Under the pieces are notes generated by a model. It was not told the DNA's origin. It was given only the letters and a program-made list of their open reading frames with translations, and made no database searches. A stretch of 64,000 bases of DNA, taken from Paenalicyclobacillus macrosporangiidus (GTDB taxonomy: Bacteria; Bacillota; Bacilli; Alicyclobacillales; Alicyclobacillaceae). Position numbers and translations under genes: made by a program. Where the stretch lies: the NCBI RefSeq assembly GCF_900116805.1, contig NZ_FPBV01000004.1, positions 1-64,000 of the forward strand, written 5' to 3'. Below, one piece after another: positions 1 through 9,100 of the stretch (positions within the stretch are counted from its first letter, which is position 1; every line of letters starts with the position of its first letter).

Positions 1-183
1 TGCTCTATCCGGCATTAGCACCCGTTTCCAGGCGTTATTCCGGTCTGACAGGCAGATTGCCCACGTGTTACTCACCCGTCCGCCGCTGATTCCAGAAGGC
101 AAGCCTCCTGAAACCCGCTCGACTTGCATGTATTAGGCACGCCGCCAGCGTTCGTCCTGAGCCAGGATCAAACTCTCAAACCT
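1..183 (-). rRNA. rrs: 16S ribosomal RNA, 5' end only (partial)
   Basis: Read on the minus strand, this is the start of 16S rRNA. The universal 27F primer site (AGAGTTTGATCC then TGGCTCAG) lies at about 157-176, followed by the conserved GACGAACGCTGGCGGCGTGC block and the GGCGGACGGGTGAGTAAC block. Taking the 27F site as E. coli position 8 puts the mature 5' end near 183. The remaining ~1350 nt run off the left edge. The variable V1 stretch resembles Alicyclobacillus-type 16S from memory, but no database search was possible. Confidence 0.97.
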
Positions 184-472
184 ATCCTGTGACTCTTTCG
201 AATCACTTCGTACGTTCGCTCTCAGGGCGTGTTCAGTTTTCAAGGAACCAGTCGCTTTCCCTGCCGCCAAGCGGCGCCATCCATCTTACCACACCGCAAC
301 CCCGAAGGGAAGCGGGAGTCTTTGGAGGACCTTCACTTGGCAGCCTCCGCTGGAAGACTTACACCGGCTGATCCTATTGGATGGTTCCGCCGACATCCGA
401 ACCGCTCGCACCCGAGCGCCTGACTGGCGCTGTGGCCGTATCGGCGATGCCGTCGCAGCAGCGACGTATCCG
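184..472 (-). other. rRNA operon leader, no gene
   Basis: About 290 nt of transcribed spacer between the rrn promoter and the mature 16S 5' end. It carries CCTTGAAAACTGAACA near 230-245 (minus strand), a string typical of Bacillales pre-16S leaders. The short ORFs crossing it have no ribosome binding site and are not believed. A second, weaker promoter could lie around TAAGAT near 280, but I see no convincing -35 for it. Confidence 0.7.
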
Positions 473-501
473 AATATAGCACGGATCGGCGTAGAGATCA
501 A
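473..501 (-). promoter_or_regulatory. rrn operon sigma-A promoter
   Basis: On the minus strand TTGATC (496-501) and TATATT (473-478) are separated by exactly 17 bp, close to the sigma-A consensus. It points at the 16S gene and lies about 80 bp after the trmD stop codon, so the rRNA operon has its own start here. Confidence 0.75.
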
Positions 502-583
502 ATAGTAAATTCATCCAATCCACAGTTTCGGATTCCGTTGGATCCTGTTGGCCACCGGGGCGGACGCGGACCATCATCGATGT

Positions 584-1372
584 TCACATCCGTTCAGCAC
601 GATGCTGCGGCTCCAGGACGTCGATCCCGCTGAAATCCCCCTGCTCCCAGCGCGCAATCCAACGCCGATCCGCGTCCGTCAATGGATACCCGCGGAGCAG
701 ATCCGGCCGGCGCGCCCAGGTTCGGTACAGGGCGTGCACGTGGCGCCATTCTGCGATCTTTTGATGGTGCCCGGACAGCAACGTCGGCGGGACCGCCCAA
801 TCCCGGAAGACGGCAGGACGAGTATACTGCGGATACTCCAACAATCCCGCGGAAAACGACTCGTCATGCGCCGACGCCTGATTGCCCAGCACACCCGGCA
901 ACAGGCGCGCGACTGCGTCCAACAGCGCCATGGCCGCAATTTCTCCCCCGGTCAGAACGAAATCGCCCAAGGAGATTTCGTCGGTGACCAGGTGTTCCCG
1001 GACGCGTTCATCGAACCCCTCGTAATGGCCGCACAAGACCATCCACTCGCGTTCCCGCGCCAACTCCTGCACCAGGCCTTGCGTCAACACCCGCCCCTGC
1101 GGCGACATCAGGAGGACGCGCGGACACCCCCCCGGCATACGCGAGCGCACCGCCTCCACCGCATCGAACAACGGTCCCGGTTTGAGCAGCATGCCCGCCC
1201 CGCCCCCGAACGGATAGTCGTCCACGGTGCGGTGCCGGTCCGTGGCGAAGTCGCGAAAATTCACCAATTCCACCGCGAGCTGGCCTTGCTCCAGGGCGCG
1301 CTTCAGAATACTCGCACCCAGCACACCCGTGAACATCTCCGGAAACAGGGTCAACACGGCCACTCGCAGCAT
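584..1372 (-). CDS. trmD: tRNA (guanine37-N1)-methyltransferase TrmD
   Basis: Transfers a methyl group from S-adenosylmethionine to N1 of G37 in tRNAs, next to the anticodon, which guards against +1 frameshifting. The 262-residue protein has the family's knotted SAM fold signatures: [11 protein letters not shown] near 51-61, [12 protein letters not shown] near 113-124 and [13 protein letters not shown] near 132-144, followed by the C-terminal tRNA-binding part. The ATG overlaps the rimM stop (TGATG), so the two are translationally coupled. In most Bacillales rplS follows trmD; here the rRNA operon promoter follows and no clear intrinsic terminator is seen between them. Confidence 0.97.
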   Translation of the reverse strand: MLRVAVLTLFPEMFTGVLGASILKRALEQGQLAVELVNFRDFATDRHRTVDDYPFGGGAGMLLKPGPLFDAVEAVRSRMPGGCPRVLLMSPQGRVLTQGLVQELAREREWMVLCGHYEGFDERVREHLVTDEISLGDFVLTGGEIAAMALLDAVARLLPGVLGNQASAHDESFSAGLLEYPQYTRPAVFRDWAVPPTLLSGHHQKIAEWRHVHALYRTWARRPDLLRGYPLTDADRRWIARWEQGDFSGIDVLEPQHRAERM

Positions 1373-2046
1373 CAGCGTTCCTCCACATCCAGCGGGGCTC
1401 CACCCTCGGCCTGTCCCTCTGGCGCACCCGTTCTCTGCCCGACGCCCCCTTGGGAAGCTCCTTCCACGTCCTCCGCCGCGTCGTCCACCACGTCACCGAC
1501 GACGTCGTCCACGTCCTCATCTTCGTCCAACAGGCCCGGCAGCAGATGAACCGTCATGCGTTTGGCCGCGAGATCGACGTCCAATACACAATCCGGGATC
1601 GCAGGCAACAGCACGTCGTTCTTCTGCAGGGGGCCGCGGACCACGTACACGTCATTCGCCCCAGGGCGCAGCACCTCGACCAATCGTCCCACCCACCGGC
1701 CGTCGTCCGCGACCACCTCGAGACCAATCAGGTCATGAATGTAGTACGTCCCCTCGGGGAGCGTCTGCAACTGCGACGCATGGACACACAGTTCCATCCC
1801 TTTGAAGCGCTCGACATCGTTGATCGACAGCATGTCTTCGAACGCCACCAGCCACCAGTGTTTGTGACGCCTGCCGGACCGCACCGTCACCTCCGCCACG
1901 GGCGTTCCGCCAGGCTGCCGGATGTACAGGCGCGACCCTTTCCGAAACCGCACCTGCGGAAAATCCGTCCGGGAGATGACCTTGACCTCGCCCCGGAGCC
2001 CGTGCGTGCCTGTGATGGCCCCCACCGTGTAGTAGGTATCCGCCAC
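1372..2046 (-). CDS. rimM: 16S rRNA processing protein RimM
   Basis: Assembly factor for the 30S head that binds ribosomal protein S19 and helps 16S rRNA maturation. I place the start at GTG 2046, because GGAGGG lies six bases before it and the protein then opens [19 protein letters not shown] as in other RimM proteins. An N-terminal RimM barrel (about 1-85) and a PRC-barrel domain (about 95-170, LIGLEV...[12 protein letters not shown]) are present. About 50 extra residues follow the normal end: first very acidic ([15 protein letters not shown]), then Gly/Glu rich. The usual length is about 170; this one is 224. Coupled to trmD. Confidence 0.95.
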   Translation of the reverse strand: MADTYYTVGAITGTHGLRGEVKVISRTDFPQVRFRKGSRLYIRQPGGTPVAEVTVRSGRRHKHWWLVAFEDMLSINDVERFKGMELCVHASQLQTLPEGTYYIHDLIGLEVVADDGRWVGRLVEVLRPGANDVYVVRGPLQKNDVLLPAIPDCVLDVDLAAKRMTVHLLPGLLDEDEDVDDVVGDVVDDAAEDVEGASQGGVGQRTGAPEGQAEGGAPLDVEER

Positions 2047-2140
2047 CGAAATCCCTCCGTTCGCGCAAACAGGGCCGGCGTCCACGCTCCCGTGGCTCCC
2101 GGCCCCATGCCACATTCCACCTCAGGCGAACCTTGGACGC

Positions 2141-2566
2141 TCAGTCGCGCACCGGTTCGCCGCCTCGGCGGATTTCGTGCACAATCCCGTCCTTGATGAT
2201 GATCTCCGCGCCGCGCAGGATCTTGCTCCAGTCATCCCCCACGTGCACGTCGACGGTCGTCTCCACGCTCATATTTTGAATCTCCGTGCCGAGCTCCATC
2301 TGCTGAATTTGCTGGATCTGCTGGATCAACTGCTCGCGCTGCTGAACGCGGGTGTTGCGCTCCTGCTCGATCCGCTGGCGGACCTGCTGCGCCACATCCC
2401 CACCCTGGGTCATCGCCTGTTCCAAAAGCTGCCGGCCCTGTTGCTCCAACTGCTCCAGTTCTGCGGTGAGCCGTTCGACCTGGCGCCGCTGCTCGTTCAG
2501 GATCTGCTGCTTCGTGGCCTCCGTCAAGATAAACTTGACCGCGACCGGTTGCCGAATCGTGATCAC
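2141..2566 (-). CDS. ylqD: YlqD family protein
   Basis: Function unknown; a Firmicute gene that sits between khpA and rimM in this same order in Bacillus. The GTG at 2566 is chosen because GGAGGAGG lies seven bases upstream. The product (141 residues) opens VITIRQPVAVKFILTEATKQ. A glutamine- and glutamate-rich coiled coil follows at about 20-95, then a small C-terminal domain ending in DDWSKILRGAEIIIKDG. No signal peptide or membrane segment is seen. The identification rests on gene order and overall layout; no enzymatic motif is visible. Confidence 0.85.
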   Translation of the reverse strand: MITIRQPVAVKFILTEATKQQILNEQRRQVERLTAELEQLEQQGRQLLEQAMTQGGDVAQQVRQRIEQERNTRVQQREQLIQQIQQIQQMELGTEIQNMSVETTVDVHVGDDWSKILRGAEIIIKDGIVHEIRRGGEPVRD

Positions 2567-2702
2567 AGCCCGTCCTCCTCCACCGCGCGTCGCCGAACCT
2601 GAGGGCCTCAGGAGGATGCGCCCGCCAACCGCGGTCCCCGGAGACAACGAGCCTCACCGGCAGACCTCATGGCGCACCGCACCGCTCCCGACGCCCCCGC
2701 CT

Positions 2703-2933
2703 TCAGGCTTCGATGTCGACCACGACCTGCTGATTCTCCCGATGCGCCGCCGCGCTGACGACGCTGCGGATGGCCTTCGCAATCCGCCCGTGGCGGCCGA
2801 TGACCTTCCCCGTGTCACTCGGGTGAACCGACACCCGGTAGACCCGCGTCTCTCCGCGCTGCTCCTCCGTGACGACCACGGCGTCCGGCTGGGAAACCAG
2901 CGATTTGGCCAGGTACTCCACCAATTCCTTCAT
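2703..2933 (-). CDS. khpA: KH-domain RNA-binding protein KhpA
   Basis: Small single KH-domain protein (76 residues, also called YlqC) that in other Firmicutes pairs with KhpB/Jag and influences cell length and division through RNA binding. The KH signature GKVIGRHGRIAKAIRSVV is intact, with the GxxG loop as GRHG. The ATG at 2933 (MKELVEYL) matches the family start and has GGGGG upstream; a longer in-frame ATG at 2966 would add 11 unlikely residues. It lies between rpsP and ylqD in the conserved order. Confidence 0.93.
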   Translation of the reverse strand: MKELVEYLAKSLVSQPDAVVVTEEQRGETRVYRVSVHPSDTGKVIGRHGRIAKAIRSVVSAAAHRENQQVVVDIEA

Positions 2934-2976
2934 CCGACGGCCCCCTGTGCGCGGGCGGTTCGGCACCCCCGCAGAC

Positions 2977-3252
2977 TTACTTCTTACTCAGCTTCAGTTC
3001 GTGGAATTGCTTCAGAATTCCTGCCTGCCGGAACAGGTGCCGCACCGTGTCCGTCGGCTGGGCCCCCGTCTGAAGCCAGTGCAGGGCGCGCTCGGCGTTG
3101 ATCTGGATGGCCGCCGGATCCGTGAGCGGGTTGTAGGTCCCGATCTGCTCGATGAACCGTCCGTCGCGCGGCGAACGCGAATCCGCCACAACCACCCGGT
3201 AGAACGGCGCCTTCTTCGCGCCCATCCGCTTCAATCGAATCTTCACTGCCAT
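2977..3252 (-). CDS. rpsP: 30S ribosomal protein S16
   Basis: Structural protein of the small ribosomal subunit, important for 16S folding during assembly. Starts [20 protein letters not shown], the family hallmark, followed by [22 protein letters not shown]. Length 91, normal. A GGAGGG box lies eight bases before the ATG. It sits between ffh and khpA as in most Bacillales. Confidence 0.98.
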   Translation of the reverse strand: MAVKIRLKRMGAKKAPFYRVVVADSRSPRDGRFIEQIGTYNPLTDPAAIQINAERALHWLQTGAQPTDTVRHLFRQAGILKQFHELKLSKK

Positions 3253-3315
3253 GGAAAGATCCCTCCGTACCGTACAATTTCTTTCGATCGCGCTACCACC
3301 GCGATCCCGCGCGGC

Positions 3316-4767
3316 TTAACGCCGCTTCTTCTTCTTGTGGTGCCGCCGTTCGCGGCCCACTCCCGGCGCCCCGGACGCGCCCGGCACCTGGCCCCCCGCG
3401 AGCCCGCCGAGATCGCCCAGGTCGCCCATCGACTTCAGTGCGTTCAGTGCGCTCCGCCGCCCGAATCGCTTCCCGAGGCCCGCAAAGCGCTTCATCATCT
3501 CCCGCGCCTGCTCGAACTGATTGAGCACCTGGTTGACTTCCCGCACCGTGACGCCGCTGCCCATCGCCACCCTGCGGCGGCGGCTTGCGTTCATGATGGA
3601 CGGGTCCTGGCGCTCTTCCTTCGTCATGGAGGAGATGATGGCATCGATCCGCTGCAGCCGGCGCTCGTCCACCTGCAGGTTCTCTATCCCCTTGATCTTG
3701 TTGACGCCGGGCAGCATCTTCAGGATCTGGTCCATGGGCCCGAGTTTGCGCACCTGTTGCAACTGCTCGCGAAAGTCATCGAGCGTAAACTGCGCCGTCC
3801 GGAGCTTGTGCTCCATCTCCTGGGCCTTTTCCAGGTCGATGGCCTCCTGCGCCCGCTCAATCAGGCTCAAGACGTCCCCCATGCCGAGGATCCGGGAAGC
3901 CAGCCGGTCCGGGTGGAACGGTTCAAGGGGTTCAATCTTCTCCCCGAGACCCACGAACTTGATGGGGCATCCCGTCGCCGCGCGCACCGTCAGCGCCGCA
4001 CCGCCGCGGGTATCGCCATCCAGCTTGGTGAGGATCACGCCCGTCAAGCCCAGGTGCTGGTGGAACGATTCCGCCACCGTGACTGCGTCCTGACCCGTCA
4101 TCGCGTCGACGACGAGGAGCACTTCGTCCGGCTGCAGCGCGTCCCGCATCCGCCGCAGTTCGTCCATCAACGGCTGGTCGATGTGCAGGCGGCCCGCGGT
4201 GTCAATGATGACCACGTCGGCCCCCTGCCGAATGGCCTCCTCTCGCCCGCTGCGGGCGATGTCGACCGGATCCGCCTGGTTCCCCAGTTGGAAGACCGGG
4301 ACGTCAATCTGTTTTCCCAGCACCTCCAACTGGTGGATGGCCGCCGGGCGGTACACGTCGGCCGCCACCAGAAGCGGCCGGTGTTGATGACGGCGAAAGG
4401 AGAGCGCCAGCTTGGCGGCCGCCGTCGTCTTGCCCGCGCCCTGCAGGCCGACCAGCATCACGACCGTCGGCGGTTTGGCCGCCATGCGCAGCCGTTCCTG
4501 GCTGCCGCCCATCAGCTCCGTCAGCTCTTCGTAGACAATCTTGACGACCTGCTGACCGGGCGTGAGGCTCTTCTGCACCTCCTGCCCGATGGCGCGTTCG
4601 CGAACGCGATCGACAAACTGCTTGACCACCTTGACGTTGACGTCCGCCGCCAGCAGCGCCAGGCGCACCTCGCGCATCGCGGCCTGCACGTCATCCTCCG
4701 TCAGCTTGCCTTTGGATCGCAGTTTGCCAAGCGCCTTCTGCAGGCTGCTCGAGATGCCTTCCAGCAT
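3316..4767 (-). CDS. ffh: Signal recognition particle protein Ffh
   Basis: GTPase that with SRP RNA binds signal peptides on nascent chains and delivers ribosomes to FtsY at the membrane. The domains are in order: N domain (about 1-85), G domain with P-loop GLQGAGKTTAAAKLA, DTAGR and TKLDGD, and a methionine-rich M domain ending in a very basic tail (HHKKKKRR). I start at ATG 4767 (MLEGISSSLQKALGKLRSKG), which matches the family N terminus. The 64 residues upstream in frame are Arg-rich translation of ylxM DNA. Length 483. Four bases separate it from ylxM. Confidence 0.98.
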   Translation of the reverse strand: MLEGISSSLQKALGKLRSKGKLTEDDVQAAMREVRLALLAADVNVKVVKQFVDRVRERAIGQEVQKSLTPGQQVVKIVYEELTELMGGSQERLRMAAKPPTVVMLVGLQGAGKTTAAAKLALSFRRHQHRPLLVAADVYRPAAIHQLEVLGKQIDVPVFQLGNQADPVDIARSGREEAIRQGADVVIIDTAGRLHIDQPLMDELRRMRDALQPDEVLLVVDAMTGQDAVTVAESFHQHLGLTGVILTKLDGDTRGGAALTVRAATGCPIKFVGLGEKIEPLEPFHPDRLASRILGMGDVLSLIERAQEAIDLEKAQEMEHKLRTAQFTLDDFREQLQQVRKLGPMDQILKMLPGVNKIKGIENLQVDERRLQRIDAIISSMTKEERQDPSIMNASRRRRVAMGSGVTVREVNQVLNQFEQAREMMKRFAGLGKRFGRRSALNALKSMGDLGDLGGLAGGQVPGASGAPGVGRERRHHKKKKRR

Positions 4768-4771
4768 GGCC

Positions 4772-5152
4772 TCACCCCTCTTCCCACGGCGTCCGCAGGA
4801 CGGCCGCCAACTCGCGCAGCCAGCCTGCAAACCGATCCCGCTCGGCCTCCGGCAGACAGGCGGCCACTCGGGGCCAAGCCGCCAACATCCGGCGCAGGAC
4901 CGCCGCCCCGGCCGCCATCGACAGCACCGCCTCGTACGCCTCGAGCTGCTCCTCCGCACGCCGCAGGTTGTCGTGAACCGCCTGCCGGCTGACGCCGAAG
5001 TGCTCGGCGATCTCCGCCAACGACCAGTCGTCGAAGTAGTGCAGCTCCACCATCTGCCGCTGTCGTTCGGTCAACAGCTGGCCATAGCAGTCGTAGAGAT
5101 GGCCCACCCGCGTGACCTTCTCCATGATACGGGCGTCATCCGACATTGTCAA
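4772..5152 (-). CDS. ylxM: YlxM helix-turn-helix SRP-associated protein
   Basis: Small sigma-70 region-4-like HTH protein (126 residues) encoded just before ffh in Firmicutes. In streptococci it is part of the SRP and modulates its GTPase cycle. The HTH is SLAEIAEHFGVSRQAVHDNL at about 46-65. The start is TTG 5152 with AAGGGG about six bases before it; an ATG at 5146 is the alternative. The Asp/Glu-rich C-terminal half has no further motif. It lies between ftsY and ffh, the two other targeting genes. Confidence 0.9.
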   Translation of the reverse strand: MTMSDDARIMEKVTRVGHLYDCYGQLLTERQRQMVELHYFDDWSLAEIAEHFGVSRQAVHDNLRRAEEQLEAYEAVLSMAAGAAVLRRMLAAWPRVAACLPEAERDRFAGWLRELAAVLRTPWEEG

Positions 5153-5179
5153 GGAAATCCCCTTTACAGCCAGCTCGGG

Positions 5180-6091
5180 TCACGGCCGGCAGATCCCCGC
5201 CGCGAACGACGCGGCATCGAACGGTTCCAGATCGTCAATCCCCTCGCCGAGCCCGACCCATTTGACCGGAATGCCCTCCTCGCGCACAATCGGGACCACC
5301 ACGCCACCCTTGGCGGTGCCGTCCAGCTTGGTGACGACCAGGCCCGTCACGGACACCACCTCCTTGAACGCCTTCGCCTGCGCCAAGGCGTTCTGGCCCG
5401 TGGTGCCGTCGACCACCAGCAGCACCTCGTGCGGCGCACCCGGCAGTTCCCGGGCGATGACCTTGTTGACCTTCGCCAACTCCGCCATCAGATGAGCCTT
5501 GTTGTGTAAGCGGCCCGCCGTGTCGCAGAGGACGACGTCCGCCCGGCGGGCTTTCGCCGCCGCGATCGCGTCGTACACCACCGCCGCCGGATCGGCGCCT
5601 TGACTGTGGCGCACGACGTCGCAACCTGCGCGCGTGCCCCACTCCACCAACTGCTCGATGGCCGCGGCCCGAAAGGTGTCCGCCGCCGCCAGGATCACCT
5701 TCCGGCCCTCCTTCCCGTAGCGCGCCGCCAGCTTGCCGATGGTGGTGGTCTTTCCGACCCCGTTGACGCCCACCACCAGGTAGAGCGTCGGCCCCGCCTC
5801 CGCGGTGCGCATGCGCGCGTCGTTGTCCGCGAACGCCTCTTCCATCGCCCGCTGCAACAGCACCGGCAAACCCGCGGGATCGGACAGCTTTTCCTGGCGG
5901 GCCAACTGCCGGACGCGTTCGACCATCCACAGCGAGGTGTCGACGCCCATGTCCGCCGCAATCAACGCTTCTTCCATCTGTTCATACAGCGACTCGTCCA
6001 GCTTGCGTCCCTGGAAGACACCCGTCAGCCGCCCCCAAACGGCCTCCCGGCTCTTCTCCAACCCGCGCCGGAACTTGTCGAACAATCCCAT
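5180..6091 (-). CDS. ftsY: SRP receptor FtsY
   Basis: Membrane-associated GTPase that docks the SRP-ribosome complex at the translocon. The start is ATG 6091 (MGLFDKFRRGLEKSREAVWG) with AAGGGAG upstream. The protein lacks the long acidic A domain of E. coli FtsY, as is usual in Gram-positives. The NG core shows GVNGVGKTTTIGKLA, DTAGRLHNKAHLMAEL and TKLDGTAKGG, and ends GEGIDDLEPFDAASFAAGIC. Length 303. It follows smc and precedes ylxM and ffh. Confidence 0.98.
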   Translation of the reverse strand: MGLFDKFRRGLEKSREAVWGRLTGVFQGRKLDESLYEQMEEALIAADMGVDTSLWMVERVRQLARQEKLSDPAGLPVLLQRAMEEAFADNDARMRTAEAGPTLYLVVGVNGVGKTTTIGKLAARYGKEGRKVILAAADTFRAAAIEQLVEWGTRAGCDVVRHSQGADPAAVVYDAIAAAKARRADVVLCDTAGRLHNKAHLMAELAKVNKVIARELPGAPHEVLLVVDGTTGQNALAQAKAFKEVVSVTGLVVTKLDGTAKGGVVVPIVREEGIPVKWVGLGEGIDDLEPFDAASFAAGICRP

Positions 6092-6197
6092 TCGCGTCGC
6101 TCCCTTCCACGCCAGCCCCTCGTCCACCGCCCGGGAGACGGCCAGTGTTCCCGCCGCGCGGTGAAATGAACCGGGCCACGCCATGCATCCGAGCGTC

Positions 6198-9100
6198 TCA
6201 GGCGCTCTCGAACTCCGGCTCGTCGTCGCCCAGCCGCACCCCGATGAGGGACGACACCCCGGATTCCTGCATCGTCACGCCGTACAGGACGTCCGCTTCC
6301 TCCATCGTGCCGCGCCGGTGGGTGATCACGATGAACTGCGTCTCATCCGAGAACCGCCGCAGCTGCTGGGCAAAGCGGCTCACGTTCGCCTCATCGAGCG
6401 CAGCCTCGACCTCGTCCAGCACGCAGAACGGCACCGGCCGCACCTTGAGGATGGCGAACAACAGGGCCATCGCTGTCAAGGCCCGCTCTCCGCCCGAGAG
6501 CAGGTTGAGATTCTGAAGCTTTTTCCCCGGCGGCTGCGCGATGACCTCAATCCCCGTGGTCAGGGGCTGATCCGGTTCCGTGAGCGTGAGATCCGCCCGT
6601 CCCCCGTCGAACAGCTGCCGGAAGGACACCTGGAATTCCGCCCGGATCTGCTCGAACGTCTGCCGGAAACGCCGGGCCATCTCCTCGTCCATTTCGGCGA
6701 TCACGCGGTTCAAGTTCGCCCGGGCCTGCTCCAGATCGTTGCGCTCGTCCGTGAGAAACTGCAGGCGCTGGCTGAGCCGTTCCCACTCCTCGATGGCCCC
6801 GGTCCGCACCGTGCCGAGATCGGCCATGGCCCGCCGCAGCCGGTCGGCTTCCCGTTTTGCCGCCTCGACGTCTTCCGGCGGCGGATGGTGCCCGCGCGCC
6901 CACTCGTACGTCATCTGATACGACTCGCCGAGCTTGCGCAAGGCGTGGTTGAGCTCCAAATCGGCCCGTTCCGCCTGCACCTCCGCCCGGTGCAGGCGCT
7001 CGTCCAACTCGGCCAGGGCTCGCTGCGCCTCGCGGAGCCGGCGTTCGCCTTCGGCGACCTCCGCCTCGAGGCCACTGCGGGACTGCCGGATCTCTTCGAG
7101 CTGGGCTTCCAAGTCCACCACCTGGCCGGCCAACGCTTCCAGACGCGCCGACGCTTCGGCAATCGCGTCCTCCGCCTGGAGTGCGGCGTCCGCCTGAACC
7201 GCGATATCCTTCTCCAGCAGGCTCCGCCGGGACGCCAATCGGTGCATCCGGTCATCCAGATCCCGGACCTGGTGAGACAGCGCCTCTTCCTCCTGCTCCA
7301 GCCGGGCCACCTCGACCCGCAAGGCGGTGACCGTCTCCTGCCGGGCCGACGCCTCCGCGTCCCAGGCCGCCAGGCGGGCACGCGCATCCGACAGCATGGA
7401 TTCCAGCTTCCTGATCTCCGCCTCGGCGAGCACCAGACGTTGTGCGGCTTCCGCAGCCCGCGCGCGCCACGCGTCCTGTCCTTGCTGCAGCTGATCCGCG
7501 TCCCAACGCACGCTGTCCAGGCGCTCCTGCACCGACTGCCGGCGGGTCCTCGCTTCCTGGGCGGCCGCCTCCGCCGCGGCGAGGGCGGTTTTGGACTCTT
7601 CCAAGCGCTCCCATACGGCCTGCTGCTGCCGGCCCAGCGCCGAGATGCGCCCCCGAACGGCGCTTTGTTCGGCGACCAACTGCGCTTCCGCCTCGCGGCA
7701 TGCCTCCAGGTGGCGCTCCACCTCGCGGCGCTCCCGGCTGCGGCCCAACAGTCCCGGACCGCGCCTGTGATGGCTTCCGCCTGTCATGGCGCCGCCTGGA
7801 CTGACCACGTCTCCTTCCCGGGTGACGATGCGCACCCGGTAGTCCAACCGACGCGCCAACGCGTTGGCGTCGACGAGCCGCTCCGCCACCACCACGTTGC
7901 CGAGCAGGTGCTCCACCACCCCGCGATGCTCCGGCCGGCAGCGCACCAGGTCGCTGGCCACGCCGACGAACCCCGGGGTACCGCGCACCCGCTCCAGGTC
8001 CTGCGCGGACAGGCGGCGCGGTTTGATCACCGAGATCGGCAAAAAGGTCGCGCGTCCTGCCTGCCGGCGCTTCAACAGGTCGATGGCCGCCCGGGCGTCC
8101 TCCTCCGTCTCCACCACGATGTTCTGCAGTGCCCCGCCAAGCGCCACCTCGACCGCCGTCTCGTGTTCCTTGGCCACCTCGACAAGCGTCGCGAGAGCGC
8201 CGTGCACGCCCTGCAGCCGCTGCTTGGCGGACGCCTGCAACACCGTCTTGACGCCGAGCGCGTATCCGTCGTATCCCTCTTCGAGTTCGCGCAACAGATC
8301 GTGGCGGGAGGAGAGCGACGCCATCCGCGCCTTCAACTCGTTGAGCCGGGCCGCCAGCGCCGCGTCCTCCTGCCCGAGCGCCTGCACCTGCCGGCCCAAC
8401 TCCTCCAGTTCGGCTTCCGCGGCGCGCATCTGCGCCTGTTGTTCCGCCGCGGCCTCCGACCACCGGGTCTCTTCGGCGGCGTACCGCTTGGCCTCTTCGC
8501 GCAGGCGTTGGAGGTCCGCGTCGAGGCGTTCACGCCGGCGATCTTCCTGAGCGATGGATTCTTCGGCCAGTTTGAGCTCGTTGCGCAGCGACGCCGCCTG
8601 GTGATGCGCCTCGATGAGGTCCGCGTTCAAGCGAGCGATGTCGTCTTCCAGGCGTTGGCGCGCCTTCGGATCGACGGCCCCCAAGGCCGCCTCCAGCGCG
8701 GCCGCCTGTCCCTCGCGATGCGACCGGACCTCCGCCCGGCGGGCATCCACCTGCTCCCGCTGGCGCCGCAGTTCCTCCCATTCGACCGCCACCTGTTGCC
8801 GCTGCGCCTCGCGGTCGGCGATGACCGCCTGGGCGTTCGCCAACCGCTCCCGCGCCAAGGCGAGGTCTCCCTCGCTGCGCTGGCGCGCCTGAAGGTCTTC
8901 CATGAGCCGCTTCTGCAGCGTATCCGCGGCGGCCGCCGCCTCTTCAAATCGTCGCCGCGTTTCCTGGAATGCCGTTTCGCGCTCGGCCACCGCCTGCGCC
9001 TGCTGGATGCGCAGGCGGGAGAGATCCTCCACGGTGGCCGAAGCCTCCCGCCACCGGTGGTTCAGTTGGTCGATCTCGGCGACCAACAGCGCGATGTCAA

